Shown here: piece after piece, positions 47,301 to 54,479 of the stretch
Position numbering within the stretch: the first letter of the stretch is position 1
How the letters are laid out: every line of letters starts with the position of its first letter
Assembly (NCBI RefSeq): GCF_001647715.1
Contig: NZ_CP015600.1
Location: 3,658,001 to 3,722,000 of the forward strand
Origin: Pseudomonas antarctica
GTDB taxonomy: Bacteria > Pseudomonadota > Gammaproteobacteria > Pseudomonadales > Pseudomonadaceae
Direction of reading: 5' to 3'
DNA: 64,000 nt
Made by a program: the position numbers and the translations under genes
Notes under the pieces: model-generated
Database searches by the model: none
Told to the model about the DNA's origin: nothing
The model's input: only the letters and a program-made list of their open reading frames with translations

Positions 47301-48821
47301 ACCGGCGTTATTGCCACTCAGCGTCAGGCCACCGCTGCCGTTTATGTTCAGGCCACCGCTACCACCGAGATTGCCGCTGAGGGTCAACGCGCCTGTGCCG
47401 GTCGTGGTCAAGGCGCTGTTGAGGGTGAACGCGTTGGCCAGATTCACCGTGCCGGGTGCCGATAGGGTCGACACCCCGGCGACCGTTACGCCACCGGAGC
47501 CCAGCGCCAGAGTGTTGCCCACTTGCACACTGCCGGAATTCAGCGTTGTCCCACCGCTGAAGGTGTTGGCGCCAGTGAGGATCAGTTGGCCGGTGCCGGA
47601 CTTGATCAGCCCGCCGGTACCCGAAAGTACGCCGCCCAAGGTGGTGCCATTGGCGCCCAGCAGTGTCAGGCCACCGCTGCCCAGGGTCATCAAGTTGCTG
47701 AGCGTCAGGCCCGCGGTGCTGGCTTGAATCGCCCCGCCATTGGCGGTCAGGACGCCGGTGCCGAACGTACCGTTGTCATTGAACTGCGCAACACCGCCAT
47801 TGAGGGTGGTGCTGCCGCTGACCAGTGGGCCTTGCAAGGTCCAGGTGCCGCTGTTGACGGTCAGGTTGTTGAAGTTGACGTAGGTGGCGCTCGAGGCCGT
47901 GGCCGCGCCCGACGTGCCGCCCCCAACACCGAGAGGGTTTTGCAGAGTCAACGTGTTGCTGCCGCCCAACCCACCATCAATCTGCCCGGTGGGCGCGAAC
48001 CCCAGATTGACCCCAAGCAGGCCGCCCAGGGCAAGCCCAAGACCACCGCCGCTGGAAACAGTGGAGCCGGTGACCGCCGTAAAGGTGTTGGTGCTGGCGG
48101 CCCCCATCGACAAACCGCCAATGATGTTGCCGCTGTTGAAGAAGGTGTTGCCGCCTGCCGACGCCTCGAATGCCATGCGCCCGGTCACCGTACCGGTGTT
48201 GGTCATGTTGACCCGGGAACCACCCTGCACCGCTATCACCGGCGCGTCGGAAGCAAACAGGCTCAGGCCCAGCAACGCAGCGGAGCCGATGGCACCGTTG
48301 TTGGTAATGGTGGTGGTACCGGTGGCGCCGTTGTTGATATTCAGCGCCATGCCGTTGAGGGTACTCAGGCCGACACCCAGGAGGCCCGAGGTGCCTTTCA
48401 TGATACCGGTGGCAAGGTTGGTGACACTCACCGTACCCGACGCGCCGCTGCCAATCACCGTGCCGTTGCTGAGCAGCGTGATCAACCCCAATATCGAGGG
48501 GTCGATGGTGCCCGCGTTGTTCAACGTGATGTTGTTACCCGCGAGGTTCATCGCGGTTCCACCCAGCAGCGCATTGATGGTGGAGCCAACGGTTACGCCA
48601 ACAGTCAGGTTATTCACGGCGCTGGAAAAGGTATTGTCCAGCAGGATTGTTGCGGTGCCCGTACAGGTCACGGCGTCACCCAACGCGGGGCTGGCCGGCG
48701 TGCACGCTGCCGAGGCCTGAGGGCTCGCCAGGCCGATCACCAGCCCCGCCACGCCGAGGCGGATAGCAAGCGAAAGCGCAGAAATACGCGGTGTAACGGC
48801 AGTCGCAAGTCTTCTATCCAC
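38310..48821 (-). CDS. Giant type Va autotransporter adhesin with repetitive passenger
   Basis: This is an about 3,503-residue surface protein. A GTG at 48821 has AAGGAG six bases upstream and fits better than the in-frame TTG before it. The signal peptide ends ASA before ACTPASP (about residue 40). The passenger consists of some 30 or more degenerate repeats of about 65-70 residues with LTLGGV...G.G.LIKNG.ANLTLNG and N.ALG.G.L (passenger-associated transport repeats forming a beta helix). Three longer modules with a FWDG/FWNG...GTW...NWT...FAVF motif occur near nucleotides 44200, 42030 and 40470. The last about 280 residues are the outer-membrane barrel ending SFSLGF. It probably serves in adhesion or biofilm. 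Confidence 0.9.
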   Translation of the reverse strand: MDRRLATAVTPRISALSLAIRLGVAGLVIGLASPQASAACTPASPALGDAVTCTGTATILLDNTFSSAVNNLTVGVTVGSTINALLGGTAMNLAGNNITLNNAGTIDPSILGLITLLSNGTVIGSGASGTVSVTNLATGIMKGTSGLLGVGLSTLNGMALNINNGATGTTTITNNGAIGSAALLGLSLFASDAPVIAVQGGSRVNMTNTGTVTGRMAFEASAGGNTFFNSGNIIGGLSMGAASTNTFTAVTGSTVSSGGGLGLALGGLLGVNLGFAPTGQIDGGLGGSNTLTLQNPLGVGGGTSGAATASSATYVNFNNLTVNSGTWTLQGPLVSGSTTLNGGVAQFNDNGTFGTGVLTANGGAIQASTAGLTLSNLMTLGSGGLTLLGANGTTLGGVLSGTGGLIKSGTGQLILTGANTFSGGTTLNSGSVQVGNTLALGSGGVTVAGVSTLSAPGTVNLANAFTLNSALTTTGTGALTLSGNLGGSGGLNINGSGGLTLSGNNAGYTGPTSLSAGGLILGSANALGSGALSVNGVASLDTTAAGTLNNDVTLNANLTTVGSNPLTLAGVISGTAGIIKNGTAALTLSGNNTQQGPTALNGGTLLVGSNTALGTGALNAAAGTTLDATTGVSLGNAVNLAGNLTLGGSQAMTLTGVVNGIGGLIKNGTGALTLSGNNGLLGNTTLNAGALILGSNNALGLVGTLNTANNTTLDTTGAVTVGNAVNVSGNLNLGGSNNLTLNGAIGGTGGLTKNGAANLIINGANTFLAGTVLNGGTLTVNTNSALGTGNLTVGGAGTLDSAAGISLANGIDLNADLTLAGTNDLTLGGVIGGTNQLIKNGAGLLTINGANTFQGGVTLNAGGLNLGNGAALGTGALTVAGASSLGNTAGLTANNAINLNANLTVNGTNPLTLGGVIGGVGGLIKNGASSLNLTGANTYSGPTALNSGSLIVGANTALGSGALNAAAGTTLDASADSALGNDINLGGTLTLGGSNALTLNGVVSGVGGLIKNGAADLVLNHANTYLGTTTLNVGKLVVGATGALGSGALNAAAGTALDANTAATLTNALNLAGNLSIGGTADLSLGGVVNGAGSLTKEGAANLTLNGNNGFLGGTTLNAGTLTVGSNSALGLGNLTVGGAATLDSNAAVTLGNNVALNAGLTVGGTDALTLGGVLSGAGPLIKNGAANLTLNGNNTLSGGTTLNAGTLTLGNANGLGSGALTVGGASTLDNSAAFGLGNAIALNADLTVAGNNNVSLSGVLSGTGNLIKNGPSDLTLSGNNTFTGGVNVVSGSVTTLSTGALGNTSGANISAGAALNLGVDTSLAALTGSGSVQVGAGTTLSVGGVNATSTFGGDLNGGGGLTKVGSGTLNLTGINGITGNTAINAGTLNLSGSLASNLVNINSGGTLTGTGSVLNAMNVNNGGHLGLSSGNTLSAGSLVLASGANLDVALNAPSTSSLLNVGGNLTLDGNLNVTDAGGFGVGVYRLINYTGGLTNLGLDVASVPAGYALGDLVVQTSVGNQVNVVVSAPTGNIRFWDGSQTIANGSVDGGTGTWTSAGTNWTNAGGTLNQPWVGDFAVFQGAAGTVTVQGPQRFTGLQFATDGYNLVSGTGAQLTAVNGTTGNTAIRVDPGATATIGVNIDGVGTLNKLDTGTLVLGGANTYSGGTTLNGGTLVVGSNTALGSGQLTTAAGTTLDSNAAIALGNTVLLNGNTTVAGSNALALNGVIGGVGGLIKNGLANLTLGGNNTFLGPVALNAGGLILASNSALGTGALNAAAGTTLDTGNAVVLANAVNLAGNLGILGSADLTLNGLVSGAGGLTKSGAGNLTLNGGNAYLGGTQLNAGSLTLGNGSALGTGGLTVNGAATLDNSTALALANNTTLNAALTVAGSNDLTLGGVVGGTGSLVKNGSANLILNGANTYSGGTTLAGGTLTVGNVTGLGSGGLTVSNASTLANSTPLVLANAVNLNGDLTVAGNNSLTLAGVLAGNAALIKNGAADLLLTGNNTFSGPLNVVGGSVTTVGNAALGNTSGVNLGTGASLNLGGNASLNTLAGNGAVQVAGGSTLAVGGSNLDNTFAGTLNGTGNLDKNGTGVLNLSGINGLSGAANVNGGSLNVSGSLASASVAVNNGATLTGTGALAGAVTVADGGHIGLATGSALSVGSLVLGNNANLDVGLGVPVVGGGSGLLNVGGDLTLGGKLNVTDIGGFGSGVYNIINYGGALTNNGLAIGTLPGSVIPSDVQVQTAVSNKVNLLVTAPNTTVQFWDGANLIGNGAIDGGNGTWSAGTSNWTNVDGTLNRGWNNSFAVFQGTAGNVTVDGTQNITGLQFVTDGYNLASGTAGALNLVNGGTGNTAIRVDPNVTATLGVTLGGAGTLAKLDTGTLVLNGANTYTGGTALNGGTLVVGNNSALGTGALLAADGTTLDSNAAVSLGNAAILNGALAIGGSNALTLNGVFSGSGSLLKKGAATLTLNGANTYTGGTGLNAGQLVLGNNAALGTGALTVGGAASLDGSTDLQLANAINLSGPLTLAGSNALALNGVVSGTGSLVKNGNGALLLTGANTYSGGTSLNGGTTTGNTTSLQGAIANNATLTFEQGADGTYTGNLTGAGVLNKTGTGALLLTGNNTLTGNTNVNAGSLLVNGTLNSAAVQVASGATLGGSGTLGGAVSMADGSTLKAGAATPLSVGSLALSSGTALDFALGAPGASTTAVNVAGNLVLDGTLNVTDAGGFGIGVYQLFRYGGALTDNGLTFGSIPAGLGNLSLQTSLANQLNLLVQTTPGQIQFWNGGTTNPDGTITGGSGTWGPGTNWTDPTGTQAQASNNQFAVFAGQGGTVTVLGNQSFTGLQFLDPGYTLTAGAGGTLSPTGTAAVRVNSGVTTEIAAPIVGAGAINKLDAGTLLLTGANTYSGGTTVSGGTLAGNTLSLQGRILNNARLLFVQPTNGTFNGTFNGTLTGTGTLSKQGAGALLLTGNQPFSGTASVDEGVLQVGNAANPGTVFGGQVTVANGAGLTGNGSVGSLVNNGSVTPDGGKLTVAGNFTNASTGALNLVITPSMTTSLAVGGTANLGGSLNVVNLVPYAGPMTYTLLTASAINGTFSTTNLENLAFLSTSLNYSPTQVALAVGRNSVSYASVAATSNQRGVAAALDSGTAVGGAAVQNALLTSDAAGARAAFDSLSGEIHASTASALLEDSRYIRDAVNERLRQPGCYREDDPRNSLAPSENRLSSAGCHGEMVGWMRVLGTWGHMGGDSNTAKLDRNLSGFLLGTDKQVDDAWRVGMAAGYTRSDLDAKRRSSSADVDSYHLMAYTAYQQEAFAARMGVAYSWHDIESKRDVAVGGAGQRLKADYKARSAQVFGEVGYTLETRSVVVEPFAGLAYVNYDSDTLKEKGGSAALRGDADQDVTFSTLGVRIGQTLTLGNGSKITPRGSIGWRHVFGDTKPDADLSFINGGGSFSTQGVPIAKDSAVVEAGVDYQISQNGKLGLGYSGQLSRNDKDHAMTISFSLGF

Positions 48822-49125
48822 GTCCAACTCCTTGGTGGTCCAAGCCTTTCATCCATGAATGCGCAGAAGCCCAACCCTATTGACTCACACGCATTGAGTG
48901 CGAAATACCTGACCGCGGTGACAACTGATCTGGTTTTTCGAAACGGTAGTCGACCCTCAGAGAAGCCATTGAATTAAATGGTATTAATACTTTCGTAAGC
49001 CCCGTGTAAGAATGGGATTACAGCCAGCAGCCATTGGCTTTCGCGTCAAAAATACAAGTTTCGAAATGTAAAAAAGCGCTCTAATAGCCCCCTGTTGATT
49101 CGTTTTAAAGATTCTGGAGTTCGCA
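48822..49125. other. AT-rich divergent promoter region
   Basis: This is about 300 bases between the autotransporter and the antiporter genes. It is much richer in A/T than its flanks (for example 48970-49115) and is presumably the promoter of both genes. I saw no clear operator and no small gene. Confidence 0.5.
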
Positions 49126-50934
49126 ATGCCCCATGAAGGCAACCTGTTACAAGCAGCCGTGGTGTTCCTGCTCGCCGCCGTGCTGACAGTGCCCCTGGCC
49201 AAGCGCCTGCAACTGGGTGCCGTGCTGGGCTATCTGTTCGCCGGTGTGATCATCGGCCCGTCGGTCTTGGGCCTGGTGGGCAACCCGCAAAGCGTGGCGC
49301 AGTTCTCTGAGTTGGGCGTGGTGTTGCTGCTGTTTATCATCGGCCTGGAGCTGTCGCCGAAACGGTTATGGGTGATGCGCAAGGCGGTGTTCGGTGTCGG
49401 CCTGGCCCAGGTGTTGCTGACAGGTTTGGTGATGGGCGCGGTGGCGCTGTGGCTGTTTGGCCAAACCTGGAACAGCGCGATTGTGCTGGGCCTGGGCCTG
49501 GCGTTGTCCTCCACTGCCTTTGGCTTGCAAAGCCTGGCCGAGCGCAAGGAACTGAACCAGCCGCATGGGCGGCTGGCCTTTGCGATTCTGCTGTTCCAGG
49601 ACATCGCCGCAATCCCGCTGATCGCCATGGTGCCGCTGCTCGCCGGCAGCGACCACCCGACCACCGAAGCGCAAGGCCTGCAACACGTCTTGCAGATCCT
49701 CGGCAGCATCGCCGTGGTGATCATTGGCGGGCGCTACCTGTTGCGCCCGGTGTTTCGTATCGTCGCCAAGACCGGCCTGCGCGAAGTGTCTACCGCCACT
49801 GCGCTGCTGGTGGTGATCGGCACCGCCTGGCTGATGGAACTGGTGGGCGTATCCATGGCCCTCGGTGCATTCCTCGCCGGGCTGCTGCTGGCGGACTCGG
49901 AGTACCGTCACGAACTCGAATCCCAGATCGAGCCGTTCAAGGGCCTGTTGCTCGGCCTGTTTTTTATCAGCGTGGGCATGGGCGCCAACCTCAGCCTGCT
50001 GCTCAGCTCGCCGCTGGTGGTCATCGGCCTGACCCTGCTGCTGATCGGTCTGAAACTGCCACTGCTGTATGCGGTCGGCCGCCTGGTGGGTGACCTTAAT
50101 CGCGAAAGTGCGCTGCGCCTGGGCGTGGTGCTGGCGGCAGGCGGTGAGTTCGCCTTCGTGGTGTTCAAGATCGGCCGCGACCAGGGCTTGTTCGAGCCGC
50201 ATCTTTACGATGTGCTGGTACTGACCATTACCCTGTCCATGGCCGTGACCCCGCTGCTGTTACTGGTATGCCCGAAGCTGTTCAAGTCCAAGGCCAAACC
50301 CGTGGAAGTGCCCGAGGAATACCGCGCCATCGAAAGCGATGCGCCGCGTGTGGTGATTGCCGGCATGGGCCGTATGGGCCAGATAGTGGCGCGGATTCTG
50401 CGCGCGCAAAACATCTCGTTCATCGCCCTCGACACCTCGGTCGAAACCATCGAACTGACCCGCAGTTTCGGCGGCATGCCGGTGTTTTATGGTGACCCGC
50501 AGCGCCCGGAGATCCTGCACGCCGCCAAGGTCGATCAGGCGGAATTCTTCGTGATCGCCATGGACGACCCGGAGATCAACATCAAGACCGCCGAATTGGT
50601 GCGCACGCGCTACCCGCACATGAAAATCATCGCCCGCGCGCGTAACCGCCAGCACGTGCACCGCCTGGTGGACCTGGACGCCTCACCCGTGCGCGAAACG
50701 TTCTACTCCAGCCTGGAAATGAGCCGCCGCACCCTGGTCGGCCTCGGTTTGAGCCAGGCCCAGGCCGATGCGCGCATCACCCGCTTCAAAAATCACGACC
50801 TGCAGTTACTCGCCGCCCAACACGCGGTGTATGACGACGCGGCCAAAGTGATGCAGTCCGCCCAGGAAGCCCGTACGGAACTGGCGCGGCTGTTTGAGAT
50901 GGACCGTCTCGAAGAAGAGTCCGACAAGGTGTGA
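49126..50934 (+). CDS. KefB-type monovalent cation:proton antiporter (CPA2) with RCK domain
   Basis: This is a 602-residue membrane protein. Residues 1 to about 385 form the Na/H-exchanger fold with some 12 spans (GVIIGPSVLGLV, FLAGLLLADSEYRHELESQIEPFKG). Residues about 405-520 are a TrkA-N/RCK nucleotide-binding domain (VVIAGMGRMGQIVARIL, ALDTSVETIE, YGDPQRPEIL), followed by a helical tail. It resembles glutathione-gated potassium efflux systems. GGAG lies six bases before the ATG. Confidence 0.88.
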   Translation: MPHEGNLLQAAVVFLLAAVLTVPLAKRLQLGAVLGYLFAGVIIGPSVLGLVGNPQSVAQFSELGVVLLLFIIGLELSPKRLWVMRKAVFGVGLAQVLLTGLVMGAVALWLFGQTWNSAIVLGLGLALSSTAFGLQSLAERKELNQPHGRLAFAILLFQDIAAIPLIAMVPLLAGSDHPTTEAQGLQHVLQILGSIAVVIIGGRYLLRPVFRIVAKTGLREVSTATALLVVIGTAWLMELVGVSMALGAFLAGLLLADSEYRHELESQIEPFKGLLLGLFFISVGMGANLSLLLSSPLVVIGLTLLLIGLKLPLLYAVGRLVGDLNRESALRLGVVLAAGGEFAFVVFKIGRDQGLFEPHLYDVLVLTITLSMAVTPLLLLVCPKLFKSKAKPVEVPEEYRAIESDAPRVVIAGMGRMGQIVARILRAQNISFIALDTSVETIELTRSFGGMPVFYGDPQRPEILHAAKVDQAEFFVIAMDDPEINIKTAELVRTRYPHMKIIARARNRQHVHRLVDLDASPVRETFYSSLEMSRRTLVGLGLSQAQADARITRFKNHDLQLLAAQHAVYDDAAKVMQSAQEARTELARLFEMDRLEEESDKV

Positions 50935-51006
50935 GGCTATGTATGAACGATCTTGCGAGTTTTCTGACAGAATACGCCGCAATTTCGTTCATCTCTGGAG
51001 CGCTTC

Positions 51007-51564
51007 ATGGCCACTTTCACCAAGACCGCCGTCCTGCTGGCCCTTGCGCTTAGCGCCGGTAGCGTGTTCGCCGCCAGCAAGCCCGCTGCCACACAGACCA
51101 TCTCGACCCTGGGCGGCAAGTTCACCTTTAACCTGCCCAAGGCCTACACCGCCGACACGCTGCCAACCGGCAAGGCTGACGACGGCACCGCCGACACCCA
51201 AGGCACGCTGTACGCCAACTCGGCGACTAAAAGTGTGGTGATCGTCGCCGAAACCGTGCGTAACGACGGGGCAACCATCAAAGACAATGACCCGCAGTTC
51301 CTCGATGGCGCCGTGGCTGATTTCGTCAAGGACCAGAGCGCCGCCCTGCCCGACTTCAAGAAGCAAAACGAGAAAAAACTGACCTTCAAAGGCCTGGGCC
51401 TGCGCCAGGTAGACAGCACCGCCACCCAGGGCGGCGGCAAGACCTTGAACTCCACGTTCCTCGGCGGTTCCGGCAAGCACTTGCTGGTGATCCAGGCCAT
51501 TTCGCGGGCGGATGATGTGAAGGGGCACGCCGAACTGGTGAAGCAGATTACCGGCGGCAAGTAA
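51007..51564 (+). CDS. Small periplasmic protein, DcrB/DUF1795-like, function unknown
   Basis: This 185-residue protein has a clear signal peptide (TAVLLALALSAGSVFA, cleavage before ASKPAA). The mature part begins with a short strand region (ISTLGGKFTFNLPKAYTADTLP) and continues with alternating polar strands, reminiscent of DcrB/PsbP-like proteins. There are no cysteines in the mature part and no catalytic motif. GGAG precedes the ATG. The name is a guess from fold impression only. Confidence 0.6.
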   Translation: MATFTKTAVLLALALSAGSVFAASKPAATQTISTLGGKFTFNLPKAYTADTLPTGKADDGTADTQGTLYANSATKSVVIVAETVRNDGATIKDNDPQFLDGAVADFVKDQSAALPDFKKQNEKKLTFKGLGLRQVDSTATQGGGKTLNSTFLGGSGKHLLVIQAISRADDVKGHAELVKQITGGK

Positions 51565-51592
51565 GCCTCATCCCTGACAACACAAATCAAAT

Positions 51593-51679
51593 GTGGGAGC
51601 GGGCTTGCTCGCGAATACAGTGGATCAGTTAAAGATGAGTTGACTGACACACCGCATTCGCGAGCAAGCCTGCTCCCAC
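51593..51679. repeat. REPIN, GTGGGAGCGGGCTTGCTCGC type
   Basis: The inverted arms start at 51593 and end at 51679. It lies between the convergent periplasmic-protein and esterase genes. Confidence 0.88.
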
Positions 51680-51693
51680 ATTTTTGACCGCGC

Positions 51694-52413
51694 TTACTTC
51701 AGGGTTTTCTCTAGCCACGCCTTCAGGTCCTGCACTTCCGCCTCACTCACGGTGTGCGGCATCCCCGGATACCCGTGGAACTCCGGCTTCAACCCCAGCC
51801 CCACCAACACCTCATTCGCACGCGTCGCCGACACATACGGCAGCGCCTGGTCCAGCGTGCCGTGGCCAATAAAAATCGCCAACTTGCCCAGTGATTCATT
51901 GGGCTTGAGCTCAGCCTTGAGCACTGGCAATACACTGCCACTCAAGGCCGCGATCCCGCGCACCAACTCGGGCTGACGCAAGCCCACTTCGTAGGACATG
52001 ATCGCGCCCTGGCTGAAACCCACCAGGAACACCCGATCGCTTTGCGTGTGGTATTTGGCCGTGGCCTTGCCGACAAAGTCTTCGATCAGCCTGGCGCTGC
52101 GTTGCAAGTCGGCGGTCTCGCCATTGTAATCGCCGTCACCCGCGGTCTTTGTAAACCAGCGATAGCCGTTCGGGTCCACCGGCATCGGCGCACGCGCCGA
52201 CAGGTAAGTCCAGCTGGAAGGTAACGCGTCCTTGATACCAAACAGGTCTTCCTCGTTGCTGCCGAACCCGTGCAGGAAAATCACCAACGGTTGGTTGCGT
52301 GAATCGCTCTGCGTCTGTTCCAGGTACGCCAACGGCAAGTCGGTGTGCAGCGTGGCATCGGCATGGGCGACACCGGCCATCAGGGTCAGCGCCAGGGCAA
52401 ACAGCTTGAACAT
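51694..52413 (-). CDS. Secreted carboxylesterase/phospholipase-like alpha/beta hydrolase
   Basis: This 239-residue protein has a signal peptide (MFKLFALALTLMAGVAHA, then DATLH). The hydrolase domain shows LVIFLHGFGSNEEDLF (oxyanion hole), nucleophile Ser in VGFSQGAIMS, Asp in GTLDQALP and His in GMPHTVSEAE. This is the predicted phospholipase/carboxylesterase (DUF2974-free, Abhydrolase_2) family. It lies 12 bases downstream of cobF in the same direction. Confidence 0.85.
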   Translation of the reverse strand: MFKLFALALTLMAGVAHADATLHTDLPLAYLEQTQSDSRNQPLVIFLHGFGSNEEDLFGIKDALPSSWTYLSARAPMPVDPNGYRWFTKTAGDGDYNGETADLQRSARLIEDFVGKATAKYHTQSDRVFLVGFSQGAIMSYEVGLRQPELVRGIAALSGSVLPVLKAELKPNESLGKLAIFIGHGTLDQALPYVSATRANEVLVGLGLKPEFHGYPGMPHTVSEAEVQDLKAWLEKTLK

Positions 52414-52425
52414 GGGGAAGTTTCC

Positions 52426-53181
52426 TCAGGGTTTGCGCAACAAATAAGTGTCCATGATCCAACCATTTTCCAGGCGTGCGGCCTTGCGCACCCGTTCGAT
52501 TTCTTCAGCCACGTCACTGACTTTGCCGCTGATCAGGATTTCGTCCGGTGTGCCCAGGTAGGCGCCCCAGTAGATATCCAGGTCTTGATCAGCCACGGTA
52601 CGGTAGGAATCTTTGGCATCGAGCATCACCACCAACGTGTCCGCATCACTCGCCTGCCCCGCCGCCAACCGGCGCCCGGTGGTAATCTCGATGGAGCGGC
52701 CAATGCGATTCAGCGGCACCTTGTGCTGGGCCGCCAGGGCCTGCACGCTGGTGATGCCGGGTATCACTTCGAACTCAAACGCACAGTGGCCACTGGCGAG
52801 GATCGCCTGCAGGATACGGATGGTGCTGTCGTACAACGCAGGGTCGCCCCAGGCCAGGAAGGCGCCTACTTCGCCATCCGCCATGTGCTCATTGATCATG
52901 CGCTCGAAGGTGTGTTGCTTGTCGCGGTTGAGGTCCTGCACGGCGGTGGTGTAGTCGATGTCGCCGCGCACGCGCTCGGGGCAGTCGGCCTCGACGAAGC
53001 GGTAGCCGGGCTCGGTGATGTAGGTCTCGCAGATCTCGCGGCGCAGGTCGATCAGCTTGTCTTTGCTCTGGCCCTTGTCCATCAGGAAAAACACGTCGGT
53101 GCGGTTCAGCGCCTTCACGGCCTGCATCGTGATGTAGTCAGGGTTGCCGGCGCCAATGCCGATGATCAGGATGCGTTTCAT
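52426..53181 (-). CDS. cobF: Precorrin-6A synthase (deacetylating) CobF
   Basis: This 251-residue SAM-dependent methyltransferase of the aerobic cobalamin pathway methylates precorrin-5 at C1 and releases acetate. The N-terminal IIGIGAGNPDYITMQAVKAL and the loop FLAWGDPALYDSTIRIL, with VIPGITSVQALAAQ, are characteristic. GAGAG precedes the ATG. It lies between the histidine phosphatase and esterase genes, apart from other cob genes in this window. No cobalamin riboswitch was seen upstream. Confidence 0.92.
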   Translation of the reverse strand: MKRILIIGIGAGNPDYITMQAVKALNRTDVFFLMDKGQSKDKLIDLRREICETYITEPGYRFVEADCPERVRGDIDYTTAVQDLNRDKQHTFERMINEHMADGEVGAFLAWGDPALYDSTIRILQAILASGHCAFEFEVIPGITSVQALAAQHKVPLNRIGRSIEITTGRRLAAGQASDADTLVVMLDAKDSYRTVADQDLDIYWGAYLGTPDEILISGKVSDVAEEIERVRKAARLENGWIMDTYLLRKP

Positions 53182-53226
53182 GGTTTGCTCTCATTGCGGG
53201 GCGTGGATTTTGCCATGTTCGCCGGG

Positions 53227-53781
53227 TCAGGCGTGAGTTTCCAGGCGCAGGCGCCAGACAGTGTTGAAGCGCAGCTCGGTGGCGGACAGGGGCTCGATGT
53301 CGATCCGGTAGAACATCGACACCGGGAACTGCATGACATAGAGCAAGGCGGCGCGAATCACCAACGGGTGGGTGATGGCCAACACATGACCGGGTTGGGT
53401 TTCGAGGGATTGCAGCCACTGCCCGACCCGCGCACAAACCTGTTCCACCGACTCGCCGCCGTGGGGCGTGCTGGTGCTGTCGGTCGCCCAGGCCATCAAT
53501 GCATCGCCGTCCAACTGGTTGATCGCCTGGCCTTTCCAGGCACCCAAGTCAGCATCGCGCAAGGCATCTTCGACTTGCGCGTCAGCGCCGAACAGCCCGG
53601 CCGTCTCGCGGGTCCTGGCTTCAGGCCCGCATACCAGGCGCGGGTTTTTCTTGAAGCGCCCGGCCAGGGAGAACGCTGCGTGTTGCCAATCCATGCTGAC
53701 AGACTCGTCATCGGCAAACCGCCCCAGCTTTTGCGACGCCGTAGCGGCATGGCAGATCAGTGTCAAACGCGTGGCTGGCAC
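53227..53781 (-). CDS. Histidine phosphatase-like protein next to cobF
   Basis: This 184-residue protein starts at a GTG with CGGAG upstream; the frame is open further back without support. The catalytic region reads LTLICHAATASQKLG, so the usual RHG is CHA: the phospho-His is kept but the preceding Arg is replaced. Later motifs (GPEARTRETAGLF, HGGESVEQV, AITHPLVIRAAL) fit the superfamily, with the second His in THPLV. It may be a CobC-like phosphatase or a related enzyme. It stands 45 bases upstream of cobF. Confidence 0.75.
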   Translation of the reverse strand: MPATRLTLICHAATASQKLGRFADDESVSMDWQHAAFSLAGRFKKNPRLVCGPEARTRETAGLFGADAQVEDALRDADLGAWKGQAINQLDGDALMAWATDSTSTPHGGESVEQVCARVGQWLQSLETQPGHVLAITHPLVIRAALLYVMQFPVSMFYRIDIEPLSATELRFNTVWRLRLETHA

Positions 53782-53834
53782 CGCAGATCGCTCCGGTAAC
53801 GAGTTAGAAGCCTGCAAGACTGGCGCAGTTGACG

Positions 53835-54386
53835 CTATCGCGCAACGCCTTGCGCCAGATAGAGCACCTGGTAACCCGTGCCCGGGTGGTCCATCTGCAG
53901 CGGCTTGGCCGAGAGCGTGATCCGCACCAGGCGCCACGCTTGCACATCCAGCGCCAGGAAGACCGCGAATGTATCCGGGCTGTCAGCCAACTGCTGGTTA
54001 CGTCGTTTTTCCTCGGCCAATATCCCGGCTCGATCCGCCCCTGGCTCCAATGACCATTGCTCCCGGTACAAACTCAACGCCTGCCGCGCGGGCCCTTGCT
54101 GCACGTCCAGCGGCAACCAGCTTTCGATGTGCGGGCGGCCAAAGCTGTCGAGCACCTTCTGGAAACGCTCGCCCAACAAGAAGTCGGCGGCCTGCAACGG
54201 GTCTGCCCACAGGTACACCGACGCATAGACATTGCCCGTCGCTTGCCCGCGTTCCTGGGCGATAAATGCCTTGAACAGCAGCCCTTCAGCGTGATCCCAC
54301 AACGGCCCCAATTGCTCAGCGCGGCGGCGGATAACCCCCATGTTGTAATCGGCAGGCAGGCGGTGTGAATACTGTTTGGCAAACAT
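53835..54386 (-). CDS. DUF4865 family protein
   Basis: This 183-residue cytoplasmic protein begins MFAKQYSHRLPADYNMGVIRRRA and contains LLFKAFIAQERG, YASVYLWADPLQAADFLLGERF and GRPHIESWLPLD, all typical of DUF4865 (likely a dimeric alpha/beta-barrel fold). AGGAG lies seven bases before the ATG at 54386. It is divergent from a LysR gene, its probable regulator. Enzyme function unknown. Confidence 0.82.
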   Translation of the reverse strand: MFAKQYSHRLPADYNMGVIRRRAEQLGPLWDHAEGLLFKAFIAQERGQATGNVYASVYLWADPLQAADFLLGERFQKVLDSFGRPHIESWLPLDVQQGPARQALSLYREQWSLEPGADRAGILAEEKRRNQQLADSPDTFAVFLALDVQAWRLVRITLSAKPLQMDHPGTGYQVLYLAQGVAR

Positions 54387-54445
54387 GGCGAAGCTCCTGT
54401 GCAAGATGAGGTTTGAGCTTGCGCAGTGGCAGTGATTTCAACAAG

Positions 54446-54459
54446 ATATCAGCCGATAT
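54446..54459. promoter_or_regulatory. Dyad ATATC-N4-GATAT between DUF4865 and LysR genes
   Basis: A short symmetrical element lies 20 bases before the LysR start and 60 before the DUF4865 start. It fits an autoregulatory LysR-type site, but the dyad is short and AT-rich. Confidence 0.35.
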
Positions 54460-54479
54460 ATGTGCGATAAGGACTTGAT

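Noticed and set aside
39607..48977. Long open frames on the plus strand across the autotransporter gene (for example 39867-41693, 41862-43532, 46009-47301, 47523-48977)
   Set aside because: They are antisense to a GC-rich repetitive gene, have low-complexity Ala/Pro/Val or Gln/Arg composition, no ribosome sites and no domains. The minus-strand frame has a signal peptide and a barrel.
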